NCBI RefSeq assembly: GCF_004522235.1
Contig: NZ_SDLT01000048.1
Location: 1 to 64,000 of the forward strand
Reading direction: 5' to 3'
Source: Amycolatopsis nivea
GTDB taxonomy: Bacteria; Actinomycetota; Actinomycetes; Mycobacteriales; Pseudonocardiaceae
Length of the DNA: 64,000 nt
Shown here: in pieces, positions 1 to 8,733 of the stretch
How positions within the stretch are numbered: the stretch's first letter is position 1
Layout: each line of letters opens with the position of its first letter
Made by a program: the position numbers and the translations under genes
The notes under the pieces: generated by a model
Seen by the model: only the letters and a program-made list of their open reading frames with translations
What the model was told of the DNA's origin: nothing
The model's database searches: none

Positions 1-47
1 CAGGAGTGTGCCGGACGGCTCACTCCCAGAACTGATTAGGCTTCCCG

Positions 48-992
48 CTGCTTCGCCGCGTACTGCAGGCCGTAGTGGTGCTGTGGGCGGCGTTCACGCT
101 GTCGTTCGTCATCCTGTACCTGCTGCCCGGCGACGCGGTGCTCACCAAACTCGGCTCGGCCGAGGGCGGACCCAGCGCGTCGCCGGAGCAGACCGCCGCC
201 CTGCGCGCCGAGTACGGGCTGGACGACCCGGTCCTCGTGCAGTACGGCAAGCACCTCCTCGCCGCGCTGCACGGCGACTTCGGCACCTCGATCGCCACCG
301 GCGACGACGCCACCCACCAGGTCCTCGCCGCGTTGCCGCCGACGCTCGCCGTCTCCGGCTTGGCACTGGTGCTCGCGATCGTCTTCGGCGGCGGGATCGC
401 CGTGCTCGGCACCTTCACCCGCACCCGCTGGGTGAGCCAGCTGCTGCTTTCCCTGCCGCCGCTGGGCACCTCGCTGCCGACGTTCTGGGTCGGGCTGCTG
501 CTGATCCAGCTGTTCTCGTTCCAGCTGCGGCTGTTCCCGGCACTCGGGTCGACCGGTTTCGCGTCGCTGGTTCTCCCGGCGGTCACGCTCGCACTGCCGA
601 CCGGGGCGATCATCGCGCAGGTGCTGGCGAAGAGCCTGCAAACTCAGCTCGCCGAGCCGTATATCGAAGTGGTGCGGGCGAAGGGCGCGAGCCGCCGTCG
701 AGTCCACTTCGGACACGCGCTGCGCAACGCCGGACTGCCCGCGCTCACCCTGGTGGGCGTGGTCGCGGGAAACCTGCTGGCCGGTTCGGTGGTGACCGAA
801 ACCGTGTTCTCGCGCGACGGGCTCGGCCGCGTCACGGCGTCGGCGGTGACCGCGCAGGACGTGCCGGTGGTGCAGGCGGTGATCGTGCTCGCGGCGTTCT
901 TCTTCGTGGTGCTCAACCTGGTCGTCGATCTCGTGTACCCGCTGCTGGATCCGCGGGTCTCCGTGCGCAAGGAGGTGCCCGCGCGTGTCTGA
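48..992 (+). CDS. ABC importer permease, DppB/OppB type
   Basis: Inner-membrane permease of a peptide/nickel-type ABC importer. The protein opens with a hydrophobic segment (WAAFTLSFVILYLLPGDAV) and carries the family EAA-like loop near residues 195-215 (EVVRAKGASRRRVHFGH) that contacts the ATPase. The start is unsure: the frame is open back to a TGA at 33-35, and conserved sequence (LLRRVLQAVVV) lies upstream of the first GTG at 75, so translation probably begins at a CTG near 48 or at another non-canonical codon. It overlaps the next permease by 8 bp. The substrate-binding protein of this system would lie to the left of the window. Confidence 0.8.
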   Translation: MLRRVLQAVVVLWAAFTLSFVILYLLPGDAVLTKLGSAEGGPSASPEQTAALRAEYGLDDPVLVQYGKHLLAALHGDFGTSIATGDDATHQVLAALPPTLAVSGLALVLAIVFGGGIAVLGTFTRTRWVSQLLLSLPPLGTSLPTFWVGLLLIQLFSFQLRLFPALGSTGFASLVLPAVTLALPTGAIIAQVLAKSLQTQLAEPYIEVVRAKGASRRRVHFGHALRNAGLPALTLVGVVAGNLLAGSVVTETVFSRDGLGRVTASAVTAQDVPVVQAVIVLAAFFFVVLNLVVDLVYPLLDPRVSVRKEVPARV

Positions 993-1809
993 AGCCGTGC
1001 TGTCCCAACGGTTCCTCGTCCGCCGACCCGGTTTGCTGGTGTCCGGGCTCGTGCTCGTCGCGGTGCTGATCGCGGCCTTCGCGCCCACGCTGTTCACCGG
1101 CCAGGACCCCATCACCGGCGTCCCCTCCGAACGGCTCCAAGGCCCGTCGCTCAGCCACCTCTTCGGCACCGACGAAACCGGCCGCGACGTGTTCGCCCGC
1201 GTCGTGCACGGAGCCGGGCTTTCCCTGCGCGCGACCGTGCTCGCCGTTCTCGTCGCGTTCGCCGCCGGGTCCGCGCTGGGACTGCTCGCCGGGTTCCGCG
1301 GCGGGTGGCTCGACGCGGTCGTGATGCGGATTGTCGACGTCCTCCAGGCGGTTCCGGCGATCCTGCTGTCGCTGGCGCTGGTGACCGCGCTCGGGTTCGG
1401 CACCACGAACGTCGCGATCGCGGTCGGGGTCGCGAACCTCGCCGCGTTCGCCCGGCTGATGCGCGCCGAGGTGCTGCGGGTGCGTTCCGGCGTGTTCGTC
1501 GAGGCGGCCCGGGCGTCCGGCGTGCGCTGGGCCGGGGTGCTCGGGCGGCACGTGCTGCCCAACGCGCTGGGGCCGGTGCTGGTGCTGGCCACGGTGACCG
1601 TCGGGACCGCGGTGCTCGAAGTGTCCGCGCTCAGTTTCCTCGGGTTCGGCGCGAGCCCGCCGGCGCCGGAATGGGGCGCGCTCGTGGCCGGCGGCCGCAA
1701 TTTCCTCGCCACCGCTTGGTGGATGACCACGTTCCCGGGCTTGACCGTCGCGGCCGTCGTGCTGGCGGCGAACCGCGTCTCCCGGGCTCTCGACAGCGAA
1801 CGGAGCTGA
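985..1809 (+). CDS. ABC importer permease, DppC/OppC type
   Basis: Second membrane subunit of the same importer, 274 residues, GTG start that overlaps the upstream permease. It shows the DppC features: one N-terminal membrane segment, the 'FGTDETGRDVFARVVHGA' family signature around residues 55-72, and the cytoplasmic EAA loop around residues 170-190 (EAARASGVRWAGVLGRHVLPN). It pairs with the DppB-type permease to form the channel. Only 3 bp separate it from the ATPase gene, so the three are one operon. The substrate cannot be read from the permeases. Confidence 0.88.
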   Translation: MSEAVLSQRFLVRRPGLLVSGLVLVAVLIAAFAPTLFTGQDPITGVPSERLQGPSLSHLFGTDETGRDVFARVVHGAGLSLRATVLAVLVAFAAGSALGLLAGFRGGWLDAVVMRIVDVLQAVPAILLSLALVTALGFGTTNVAIAVGVANLAAFARLMRAEVLRVRSGVFVEAARASGVRWAGVLGRHVLPNALGPVLVLATVTVGTAVLEVSALSFLGFGASPPAPEWGALVAGGRNFLATAWWMTTFPGLTVAAVVLAANRVSRALDSERS

Positions 1810-1812
1810 CAA

Positions 1813-3393
1813 GTGCTGGAGATCAGCGAACTGGCGGTCTCGTACCGCACCTCGGGCGGCGTGGTGCCCGCCGTGCGCGCCGTGAGCCTGCGGGTCGGAG
1901 CGGGCGAGATCGTCGCGGTGGTCGGCGAATCCGGGTCCGGGAAGAGCACCACCGCACACGCCGCGATCGGGCTGCTCCCGCGCGGCGGCCTGGTCCGCCG
2001 GGGCCGGATCGCCTTCGACGGACGCGACCTGACCACACTGTCCGAAAAGGACTGGCGGCAGGTCCGCGGCACTGGGATCGCGCTGGTGCCGCAGGATCCG
2101 ACGGTGTCGCTCAACCCGGTCCGGCGGATCGGCGAACAGGTGGCCGAGGTGCTGCTCATCCACCGCCTGGCCGCGCGGAACGAGGCCGCCGCCCGCGCAG
2201 TGGAACTCCTACGGAGGGCCGGAGTCGACCGGCCGGAATTGCGCGCGCGGCAGTATCCGCACGAACTGTCCGGCGGACTCCGGCAACGGGTGCTGATCGC
2301 CATCGCTTTGGCAGGCAAACCGCGGCTGATCATCGCCGACGAGCCGACCAGTGCGCTGGACGTGACCGTGCAGAAGGAAATCCTCGACCATCTGGCCGAA
2401 CTGGCCGCCGACGACGGCACCGCGATCCTGCTGATCACGCACGACCTGGGCGTCGCCGCAGACCGGGCCGGACGGATCGCCGTGCTGTCCGAGGGACTCC
2501 TGGTCGAGGAAGGACCGGCCCGCGAACTCCTCGCCGCTCCGACGCAGGACTACACGCAACGTCTCCTCGCCGCCGCCCCGAGCCTGAGCCGCGAACCGCT
2601 CCGGCCCTGCCGCGCGGAAGGCCCGGAAGTCCTGCTGTCCGTGGAGTCGGTCTCGAAGACCTTCGCCTCGCGCGCCGGTTCGGTGCAAGCCGTGGACGAC
2701 GTGTCGTTCCAGCTCACGCGCGGCCGGACGCTGGCGCTGGTCGGCGAATCCGGCTCCGGCAAGACGACGACCGCACGCATGGCGGTCGGCCTGGAAACCC
2801 CGACCGCGGGCACGATCAGCTTCGATGGTCAGGACGTCACGCAGCTGTCCCCCGCCGAACTGCGCAGGCTGCGGCGCCGGTTCCAGCTCGTCTACCAGAA
2901 CCCGTACGCCTCATTGAACCCGCGCTTTTCCATCGCCGACGTGATCGGCGAACCGCTGCGTGCGTTCCGCGTCGGCGGCCGGGCGAAACGGGTCGCCGAA
3001 CTGGCGGACCAGGTCGCACTGCCGTCGTCAGTGCTGCGCCGGAAACCAGCCGAACTGTCCGGCGGCCAGCGCCAGCGCGCGGCGATCGCCCGTGCGCTGG
3101 CGCTGCGTCCGGATCTCGTCGTGCTGGACGAACCGGTGTCCGCTTTGGACGTTTCGGTGCAGGCGCAGATCCTGAACCTGCTGGTGGAACTGCAGGATGG
3201 ATTGGGGCTGACGTACCTGTTCATTACCCACGACCTGGCTGTGGTGCGGGAAATCGCCGACCAGGTCGGGGTGATGCGCCGGGGCAAGCTGCTCGAAACT
3301 GGCCCGGCCGACGATGTCCTGCTGCGGCCGCGCGAGCAGTACACCCGCGACCTACTGGCGGCGATTCCCGGCGGGGAGCAGGTGCGCGCGTGA
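1813..3393 (+). CDS. Double ABC ATPase (DppD-DppF fusion)
   Basis: A 526-residue fusion of two ATP-binding domains that drives the importer encoded just upstream. The first half has Walker A GESGSGKS at residues 38-45, signature LSGGLRQR and Walker B IIADEPTSALD; the second repeats the set with GESGSGKT near 312, LSGGQRQR and VVLDEPVSALD. GTG start at 1813, 3 bp after the DppC-type gene. Single-chain D-F fusions are common in actinobacteria. The last 57 codons are repeated 210 bp downstream as an orphan fragment. Peptide, nickel or small sulfur-compound uptake are all possible. Confidence 0.9.
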   Translation: MLEISELAVSYRTSGGVVPAVRAVSLRVGAGEIVAVVGESGSGKSTTAHAAIGLLPRGGLVRRGRIAFDGRDLTTLSEKDWRQVRGTGIALVPQDPTVSLNPVRRIGEQVAEVLLIHRLAARNEAAARAVELLRRAGVDRPELRARQYPHELSGGLRQRVLIAIALAGKPRLIIADEPTSALDVTVQKEILDHLAELAADDGTAILLITHDLGVAADRAGRIAVLSEGLLVEEGPARELLAAPTQDYTQRLLAAAPSLSREPLRPCRAEGPEVLLSVESVSKTFASRAGSVQAVDDVSFQLTRGRTLALVGESGSGKTTTARMAVGLETPTAGTISFDGQDVTQLSPAELRRLRRRFQLVYQNPYASLNPRFSIADVIGEPLRAFRVGGRAKRVAELADQVALPSSVLRRKPAELSGGQRQRAAIARALALRPDLVVLDEPVSALDVSVQAQILNLLVELQDGLGLTYLFITHDLAVVREIADQVGVMRRGKLLETGPADDVLLRPREQYTRDLLAAIPGGEQVRA

Positions 3394-3399
3394 CGTTAG

Positions 3400-3603
3400 T
3401 TGGCGAGCACCAGCCGCCCGACATCCCTGTCCATCACCCACGACCTGGCCGTGCTGCAGGAAATCGCCGACCAGGTCGGGGTCATGCGCCAAGGCAAGCT
3501 GCTCGAAACTGGCCCAGCCGACGACGTCCTGGTGCGGCCGCGCGAGCAGTACACCCGCGACCTGCTGGCGGCGATTCCCGGCGGGGAGCAGGTGACCGCG
3601 TGA
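3400..3603 (+). pseudogene. Orphan duplicate of the ATPase C-terminus
   Basis: Bases 3433-3603 are a near copy of 3223-3393, the end of the double ATPase, offset by exactly 210 bp and ending at the same stop codon. Differences are scattered substitutions, so the copy is not brand new. In front of it sits a 20-base exact copy (3400-3419) of the 3' end of the neighbouring quinone reductase gene (3712-3731). The reading frame is open from a TTG at 3400, but a 67-residue piece without Walker motifs cannot work as an ATPase. It is best read as the remnant of a tandem duplication. Confidence 0.8.
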
Positions 3604-3638
3604 CGTCAGGAGCGGCCGCGCGCTCGAGTTTGCGGTCC

Positions 3639-3685
3639 GTGAGGGACCCCCTGAAGGAATCTGATTCCCTCAGGGGGTCCCTCAC
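3639..3685. terminator. Bidirectional hairpin between convergent genes
   Basis: The arms GTGAGGGACCCCCTGA (3639-3654) and its exact reverse complement (3670-3685) give a 16-bp stem, with a further GGA/TCC pairing inside. It lies between the ATPase copy and the oppositely oriented quinone reductase, where it would end transcription from both sides. Confidence 0.75.
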
Positions 3686-3701
3686 GACCGTCAAGACGCG
3701 G

Positions 3702-4679
3702 TCATTCGGGGTTGGCGAGCACCAGCCGCCCCACAGCCTCGCCCGTGTCCATCCGCCGGTGTGCCTCGCGCGCCTCCGCCATCGGCAGGACGGTGACCGG
3801 CAGCCGGATCCGGCCGTCGGTGTAGAGCGGCAGCACGGCGTCCGCGGCGGGGCGGGCGGGCGTGGGGTCGGCGGCCAGGAAGCCGCCCACGTTGAAGCCG
3901 ACCACGCCGATGTTCTTGCCCCACACGGCGTTCGAGTCCACCAGCGGCGCGGTCTCGCTGCCCGCGCTGCCGACGACCAGCATCCGTCCCATCGGCGCCA
4001 GCAGGTCCAGCGAGGCGATCCGCAGGTCGCCGCCCACCGGGTCGACGATGATCTCGAACCGCTCGTCGCTCAGTTCGCCGAGTTCCCCGGACAGCACGAC
4101 CCGGTCGAAACCGAGTTGCTTCGCCGCCTCGACCTGCTCGGGCCGCCGGACCGTGCCGACCACCTCGCGAGCGCCGAGCAGCCGTGCCACCTCGGGGTAT
4201 ACCGAGGCGAGGCCGCCGAGCGCGCCGTGCACGAGCACCCGCGCGTCCTTCGGCAACCGCACTGCCTCGGTGAGCGAGAGGTAGGCCGTCACGGTGTTCG
4301 CCAGACCGGCCACCGCCTGCGCGCGCTCCACGCCGGTGCCCGCCAGCGGCACGACGAGCGCGGCGGGCGCGAGCTTGACGTCGGCGTATCCGCCCATTCC
4401 GGGCAGCGTGAGCGTGACGACCTCGTCCCCGACCGAGAAGCCGCTCCCCGGTCCGGCCGCGCGAATCGTGCCCGCGACCTCGAGCCCCGGCACCAGCGGC
4501 GGCTTCGGCGCGTAGTCGTACTCCGCGAGCGTCCCGCGGCGGATCAGCGCGTCGATCAGCCCCACGGACGCGTGCGAGACCGTGATGGTCACTTCGCCCG
4601 GCCCCGGAACGGGCTCGGGCACCTCGATCTCTTCGAGGACTTCGGGACCGCCGTAGCGGGTGATGGACAAAGCGCGCAT
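3702..4679 (-). CDS. Zinc-free quinone oxidoreductase (MDR superfamily)
   Basis: NAD(P)H-dependent quinone or enone reductase of the medium-chain dehydrogenase superfamily, about 325 residues. It has the GroES-like N-terminal half (MRALSITRYGGPEVLEEIEVPEP) and a Rossmann fold with a GALGGLAS nucleotide loop, and lacks the catalytic-zinc cysteines. The start at 4679 was chosen because GGGGAG lies 8 bases before it; a longer frame begins at 4721 without such a site. It is a single gene divergent from the LLM oxidoreductase at 4775. Its 3' end was caught up in the local duplication described at 3400. Confidence 0.85.
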   Translation of the reverse strand: MRALSITRYGGPEVLEEIEVPEPVPGPGEVTITVSHASVGLIDALIRRGTLAEYDYAPKPPLVPGLEVAGTIRAAGPGSGFSVGDEVVTLTLPGMGGYADVKLAPAALVVPLAGTGVERAQAVAGLANTVTAYLSLTEAVRLPKDARVLVHGALGGLASVYPEVARLLGAREVVGTVRRPEQVEAAKQLGFDRVVLSGELGELSDERFEIIVDPVGGDLRIASLDLLAPMGRMLVVGSAGSETAPLVDSNAVWGKNIGVVGFNVGGFLAADPTPARPAADAVLPLYTDGRIRLPVTVLPMAEAREAHRRMDTGEAVGRLVLANPE

Positions 4680-4774
4680 CGTGCGTACTCCCCAGTGTTC
4701 AGTGTCAGCGAGCCGGAACAACCTGGACCGGCCCGCGGTTATTCCGGCTTAGCCAACCCCAGGAGGGATCCGCC

Positions 4775-5797
4775 GTGCCGAGCGAAACGCACCCGCTGCG
4801 CAAACTGGGTTTCCTGACGATCGGCCTGTTCGACGGCGACGACCCGCGGCCCGGCCACGAATCCACGCTGCGCGTGCTCGAACTCGGCGAGCAGCTCGGG
4901 TTCGACAGCGCCTGGGTCCGCCACCGGCACCTGCAGTACGGCATCTCGTCGCCGGTCGCGGTGCTCGCCGCCGCCACCCAGCGCACCAGCCGGATCGAAC
5001 TGGGCACCGCGGTCATCCCGCTCGGCTGGGAAAACCCGCTGCGCCTTGCGGAAGATCTGGCCACCGTCGACATCCTGTCCGGCGGACGCCTCAACCCGGG
5101 CGTGAGCGTCAGCCCGCCGATTCATTACGAGGACGTCCGGGGCGCGCTGTACCCGGACACCGGCGACCTCGAAAACTTCGGCTACGACCGGGTGTCGCGG
5201 CTGTTGTCGCTGGTCCGCGGCGAGCCCGCGTCGACGTTCAGCGGCGTCGAAGGCATCGAGACGTTCTCCGAGCGCGTGCAGCCGCATTCGCCCGGCCTCG
5301 CCAGCCGCCTGTGGTACGGCGGCGCGAGCACCCGGTCGGCGATCTGGACCGGACAAGCCGGGATGAACTACCTGACCAGCAGCGTCGTCCGCGCCGAGGA
5401 CGGCTCGACGGACTTCGAGCAGATCCAGCTCTCGCACGTGCGCGCCTTCCGGTCGCACCATCCGGACGGCGCGCGGGCGCGGGTTTCGCAAGGCCTGGTG
5501 GTGATTCCGACCGACAGCGCCACGGCTGAGCAGCGCGCGAAGTACGAGGATTATGCGGCAAAACGCCTGCCGCGCACGAAAACCCCGCAGGGGCCGGGAG
5601 GTCTGCTGTTCTCTCGTGACTACGTCGGCACATCCGCCGAGATCGCCGAACAGCTCTACCAGCATGCCGCCTTCCGGGAGATCGACGAGGTCGCCTTCGC
5701 GCTGCCGTTTACCTTCGAGCACGAGGATTACGTGCAGATCCTCACCGACTTGGCCACCCGGCTGGGTCCGGAGCTGGGCTGGAAACCGGCGTCCTGA
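4775..5797 (+). CDS. LLM-class flavin-dependent oxidoreductase
   Basis: A 340-residue TIM-barrel enzyme of the luciferase-like monooxygenase class, using FMN or F420. The N-terminus (LRKLGFLTIGLFDGDDPRPG) and the core (LGTAVIPLGWENPLRLAEDLATVDILSGGR) match the family, where the last motif lies at the flavin site. GTG start with AGGAGG 7-8 bases upstream. It is the first of three LLM-class proteins within 6 kb. Substrate unknown; relatives oxidise sulfur or nitrogen compounds or small aldehydes. Confidence 0.8.
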   Translation: MPSETHPLRKLGFLTIGLFDGDDPRPGHESTLRVLELGEQLGFDSAWVRHRHLQYGISSPVAVLAAATQRTSRIELGTAVIPLGWENPLRLAEDLATVDILSGGRLNPGVSVSPPIHYEDVRGALYPDTGDLENFGYDRVSRLLSLVRGEPASTFSGVEGIETFSERVQPHSPGLASRLWYGGASTRSAIWTGQAGMNYLTSSVVRAEDGSTDFEQIQLSHVRAFRSHHPDGARARVSQGLVVIPTDSATAEQRAKYEDYAAKRLPRTKTPQGPGGLLFSRDYVGTSAEIAEQLYQHAAFREIDEVAFALPFTFEHEDYVQILTDLATRLGPELGWKPAS

Positions 5798-5822
5798 CGG
5801 TGGTGGGTGCTAGCGTGACGGA

Positions 5823-6602
5823 GTGCCGGATTTCACGTCCACAGTGGACATTTCGCGTCCTGCCGGAGACCAGCGCGACGCCCTGGCGTGGGCCCGGGCG
5901 GTCTGGGAAGGCGCTCCCCCGCCGCTGCGGGCCTTCCTGCGCACCGGGTGGCTCGGCCTCGGCCTGACCACTCGTCTGTCGCCCGACCGGGTACTCGGCT
6001 GGACCGTCGCTTCGGCCACCCCGGACCGGGTCGTGCTCGAAGCGCCCTCGCCGCTGATGACCACCCGCAACATCGTCCACCTCGACGCGGACCGGGTGTA
6101 CTGGACCACGGAAGTCACCTACAACCGGTTCCCGGCGCGCCAACTGTGGGCCCTGGCCGTGCCGATCCACGAACGGGTCATCCCCGCCCGGCTGCGCGCC
6201 GCCGCCGGTCGAGTTCGGCCCGGCGACCTCCAGCACCGGATCGTCACGACGTTCCAGCGCCGGATCGGCAACCCGGTCCTGTCGCGGCTCCCCGGCCAGA
6301 CGCTGCTCGAAACGACCGGCCGCAGCTCGGGTCTCCCCCGCCAGACCCCGATCGGAGGCCGCCGCGTGGGTCAGGAATTCTGGCTGGTGTCGGAGTTTGG
6401 CGAACGATCGCAGTACGTGCGCAACATCCAGGCCGACCCGCGCGTCCGGCTGCGCCTGCACGGCCGCTGGCTGCGCGGAGTCGCCCACTTGCTCCCGGAC
6501 GACGACGCCCGCGCGCGGCTGAAGTCGTTGCCACGCTGGAACAGCACCGCGGTCCAGGCGTTCGGAACCGACCTGCTGACGATCCGGATCGACCTCGACT
6601 AA
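5823..6602 (+). CDS. Deazaflavin (F420)-dependent nitroreductase-like protein with extra N-terminal domain
   Basis: Two parts are visible in 259 residues. Residues 1-120 look like a DUF2867/SRPBCC-type ligand fold (LGWTVASATPDRVVLEAPSPL). Residues 145-259 resemble the F420-binding nitroreductase family, with NPVLSRLPGQTLLETTGRSSG and QTPIGGRRVG. F420-type proteins of this fold reduce quinones and activated double bonds. GTG start at 5823. It ends tail to tail with the kinase gene at 6599, sharing the stop region. The domain assignment of the first part is tentative. Confidence 0.65.
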   Translation: MPDFTSTVDISRPAGDQRDALAWARAVWEGAPPPLRAFLRTGWLGLGLTTRLSPDRVLGWTVASATPDRVVLEAPSPLMTTRNIVHLDADRVYWTTEVTYNRFPARQLWALAVPIHERVIPARLRAAAGRVRPGDLQHRIVTTFQRRIGNPVLSRLPGQTLLETTGRSSGLPRQTPIGGRRVGQEFWLVSEFGERSQYVRNIQADPRVRLRLHGRWLRGVAHLLPDDDARARLKSLPRWNSTAVQAFGTDLLTIRIDLD

Positions 6603-7450
6603 CCGTCCGACACCACGGCCTCGATCGTGCGCCGCGCGTTCGCCGCCAGCACCGGATTCGTCTCCCGGTAATACGGCAGCTGGATCAGCGCGATCGACAA
6701 CGCCCAGCCCCGCCCGCGCTCCCACGTCGCGTCGTCTGCCTCCACTGCCTCGCGGAACACCTCCCGCTCAGCCGCCGCGAACGTGTTCCATCCCGGGATC
6801 AGGTCCACCGCCGGATCGCCGATCCCGACTCCCGCGAAGTCCAGCACCGCGCTCAGCCCGCCGTCGTCGACCAGCACGTTCCCCGGCGATAGGTCCGCAT
6901 GCAGCCACACCGGTGCCCCGGCCCACTCCGGTGCCGCGAGCGCCTTCTCCCACGCCGCGACGTACGCCGGATCGCCGCCGAGTTGCGCGATCGCCTCCCG
7001 GGTCGGCGCGTCCCGCGTGCGCAGCGGACGGCCCCGGCTGACCTCCGGTGCCCCCGCAGTATCGAGGCCGCGCAACGCTTTCACGAACGCGCCCAAGTCC
7101 CGCGCCACCTGTGCGTCGCCGAAATCCGGGTTGACGCCGGGCAGCCAGCGCAGCACCGACCAGTCCCACTCGAAGCCCTCGCCCGGCCGTCCTTCGGCGA
7201 GCACTTCCGGCACCGCGACCGGCAGCCGCGGCGCCAGCCACCGCAGCCAGCGCTGTTCGTGGCCGATCTCGGCGGCCCCGCGTTCCAGCCGCGGCAGCCG
7301 GGCGACGAGCTCGTCGCCGAGCCGGAACATCGCGTTTTCCGTCCCCGACGAGGCGACCCGCGAGACCGCCAGCCCGGCCCACTGCGGGAATTGGGCCGCG
7401 ACGAGGCGACGGACCAGGTCGTCGTCGATTTCCGCTTCATCCGCGTGCAT
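6599..7450 (-). CDS. Aminoglycoside phosphotransferase (APH) family kinase
   Basis: About 283 residues of the protein-kinase-like APH fold. The catalytic loop HADLSPGNVLVDD and the metal-binding segment VLDFAGVGIGDPAVD are present, as is an N-terminal FRLGDELVARLP strand for ATP binding. The start is uncertain: in-frame ATGs at 7450, 7459 and 7465 all lack a clear ribosome binding site. Many actinobacterial members of this family phosphorylate small molecules other than antibiotics, so resistance should not be assumed. It is divergent from the LLM gene at 7602. Confidence 0.8.
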   Translation of the reverse strand: MHADEAEIDDDLVRRLVAAQFPQWAGLAVSRVASSGTENAMFRLGDELVARLPRLERGAAEIGHEQRWLRWLAPRLPVAVPEVLAEGRPGEGFEWDWSVLRWLPGVNPDFGDAQVARDLGAFVKALRGLDTAGAPEVSRGRPLRTRDAPTREAIAQLGGDPAYVAAWEKALAAPEWAGAPVWLHADLSPGNVLVDDGGLSAVLDFAGVGIGDPAVDLIPGWNTFAAAEREVFREAVEADDATWERGRGWALSIALIQLPYYRETNPVLAANARRTIEAVVSDG

Positions 7451-7601
7451 CCGATTCATCAGCATCGAGCAAACCGCGTCGGCGTGACTGCGAGCAACCG
7501 GTTTATTCCCGCTCCGGCCGCCCGTCCCAGAAACTGGTTGCCGTCGCGTCCGCCCCGGTTTCCGCGCCACACTGCTGGCATCCACGGGGAAAGGACGCAG
7601 C

Positions 7602-8717
7602 ATGACAGGGCTTACCGGACCACGGCTCGCCGTCGCGCTGGAAGGCGCGGGTTGGCACCCGGCCGCGTGGCGCGAAGCGGACGCCCGCCCGGCCGACCTG
7701 CTCACCGCCGCATACTGGACCGAACTGGTCCAGGAAGCCGAAGCCGCGCACCTGGACTTCGTCACCTTCGAGGACTTCCTCTCCCTGCGCGACCCCGCCG
7801 AGCCGACGGCCCGCGCCGACCGCGCGCAAACCCGCCTGGACGCCGTGCTGCTCGCCTCGCGGATCGCGCCGCTGACGTCGCATATCGGCCTGATCCCGAC
7901 CGCCGTCGTCACCCACACGGAGCCGTTCCATCTGTCGAAGGCGATCGCGACGCTCGACTACGTGAGCACCGGCCGCGCCGGGGTCCGCGTACAGGTGTCC
8001 GGGAGTCCGGAAGAGTTCCGGCACTTCGGCCGCCGCACGCCGCCCGAAGTGCCCGAACTGTTCGAGGAAGCCGCCGATTACGTCGAGGTGCTGCGCCGGC
8101 TGTGGGACAGCTGGGAGGACGCCGCCGAAATCCGCGACGTCGCCACCGGCCGGTTCATCGACCGCGACAAACTGCATTACATCGACTTCGAGGGCCGCTG
8201 GTTCTCTGTCAAAGGCCCGTCCATCACGCCGCGCCCTCCGCAGGGCCAGCCGATCGTCGCCGCACTCGCGCACGGTCCCGACGCTTATCGCCTCGCCGCC
8301 CGCCAGGCCGACGTCGTGTACGTGACCCCGGACGACCGCGCGCACGCCGCGTCGATCATCGACGAAATCGGTGCGCCCCTTCAGGTTTTCGCCGACCTCG
8401 TGGTCTTCCTCGACGAAACCTCGCAGGCGGCGGCCGAGCGCAAAGCCCGCCTGGACGACCGCGCCGAGTTCAGCTCGGACGCGCATGTCTTCACCGGCAC
8501 CCCGGCCCAACTGGCCGACCTCCTGCTCGACTGGCACGCCGCCGGCCTGACCGGTTTCCGGCTCCGCCCCGGCGCGCTGCCGCACGACCTGACCGCCATC
8601 ACCCGCGCGCTGGTCCCCGAACTGCGCGACCGGGGCGCGTTCCGCGCCGGATACGAGGCCTCGACCCTGCGCGGGCTGCTCGGCCTGCCGCGCCCGGCCA
8701 ACCGCTACGCCGCCTGA
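7602..8717 (+). CDS. LLM-class flavin-dependent monooxygenase
   Basis: A 371-residue luciferase-like enzyme (GPRLAVALEGAGWHPAAWRE at the start; IGLIPTAVVTHTEPFHLSKAIATLDYVSTGR in the core, the usual pattern of the second barrel half). ATG start with GGAAAGGA upstream. Only 16 bp separate it from the next, related monooxygenase, so the two are co-transcribed. Paired enzymes of this kind often form sulfur-scavenging or chelator-degrading modules that need a separate flavin reductase; none is adjacent here. Confidence 0.8.
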   Translation: MTGLTGPRLAVALEGAGWHPAAWREADARPADLLTAAYWTELVQEAEAAHLDFVTFEDFLSLRDPAEPTARADRAQTRLDAVLLASRIAPLTSHIGLIPTAVVTHTEPFHLSKAIATLDYVSTGRAGVRVQVSGSPEEFRHFGRRTPPEVPELFEEAADYVEVLRRLWDSWEDAAEIRDVATGRFIDRDKLHYIDFEGRWFSVKGPSITPRPPQGQPIVAALAHGPDAYRLAARQADVVYVTPDDRAHAASIIDEIGAPLQVFADLVVFLDETSQAAAERKARLDDRAEFSSDAHVFTGTPAQLADLLLDWHAAGLTGFRLRPGALPHDLTAITRALVPELRDRGAFRAGYEASTLRGLLGLPRPANRYAA

Positions 8718-8733
8718 GTCCCGGGAGATATCC

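Noticed and set aside
36..2438. Very long minus-strand open frame of 800 codons
   Set aside because: It is antisense to the two permeases and the ATPase, has no ribosome binding site and a low-complexity Ser/Arg/Thr composition typical of shadow frames in high-GC coding DNA.
4723..4730. CTGGACCG upstream of the LLM gene at 4775
   Set aside because: A single CTGG without a second copy at 24 nt; not counted as part of the regulon.
1305..4817. Plus-strand open frame of 1170 codons
   Set aside because: It crosses the permease, ATPase, a hairpin and an oppositely oriented gene; its Arg/Pro/Gly-rich translation matches nothing.
6599..7450. Antibiotic resistance gene call for the APH-family kinase
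   Set aside because: The catalytic motifs show only the fold; nothing in sequence or neighbours points to an aminoglycoside as substrate.
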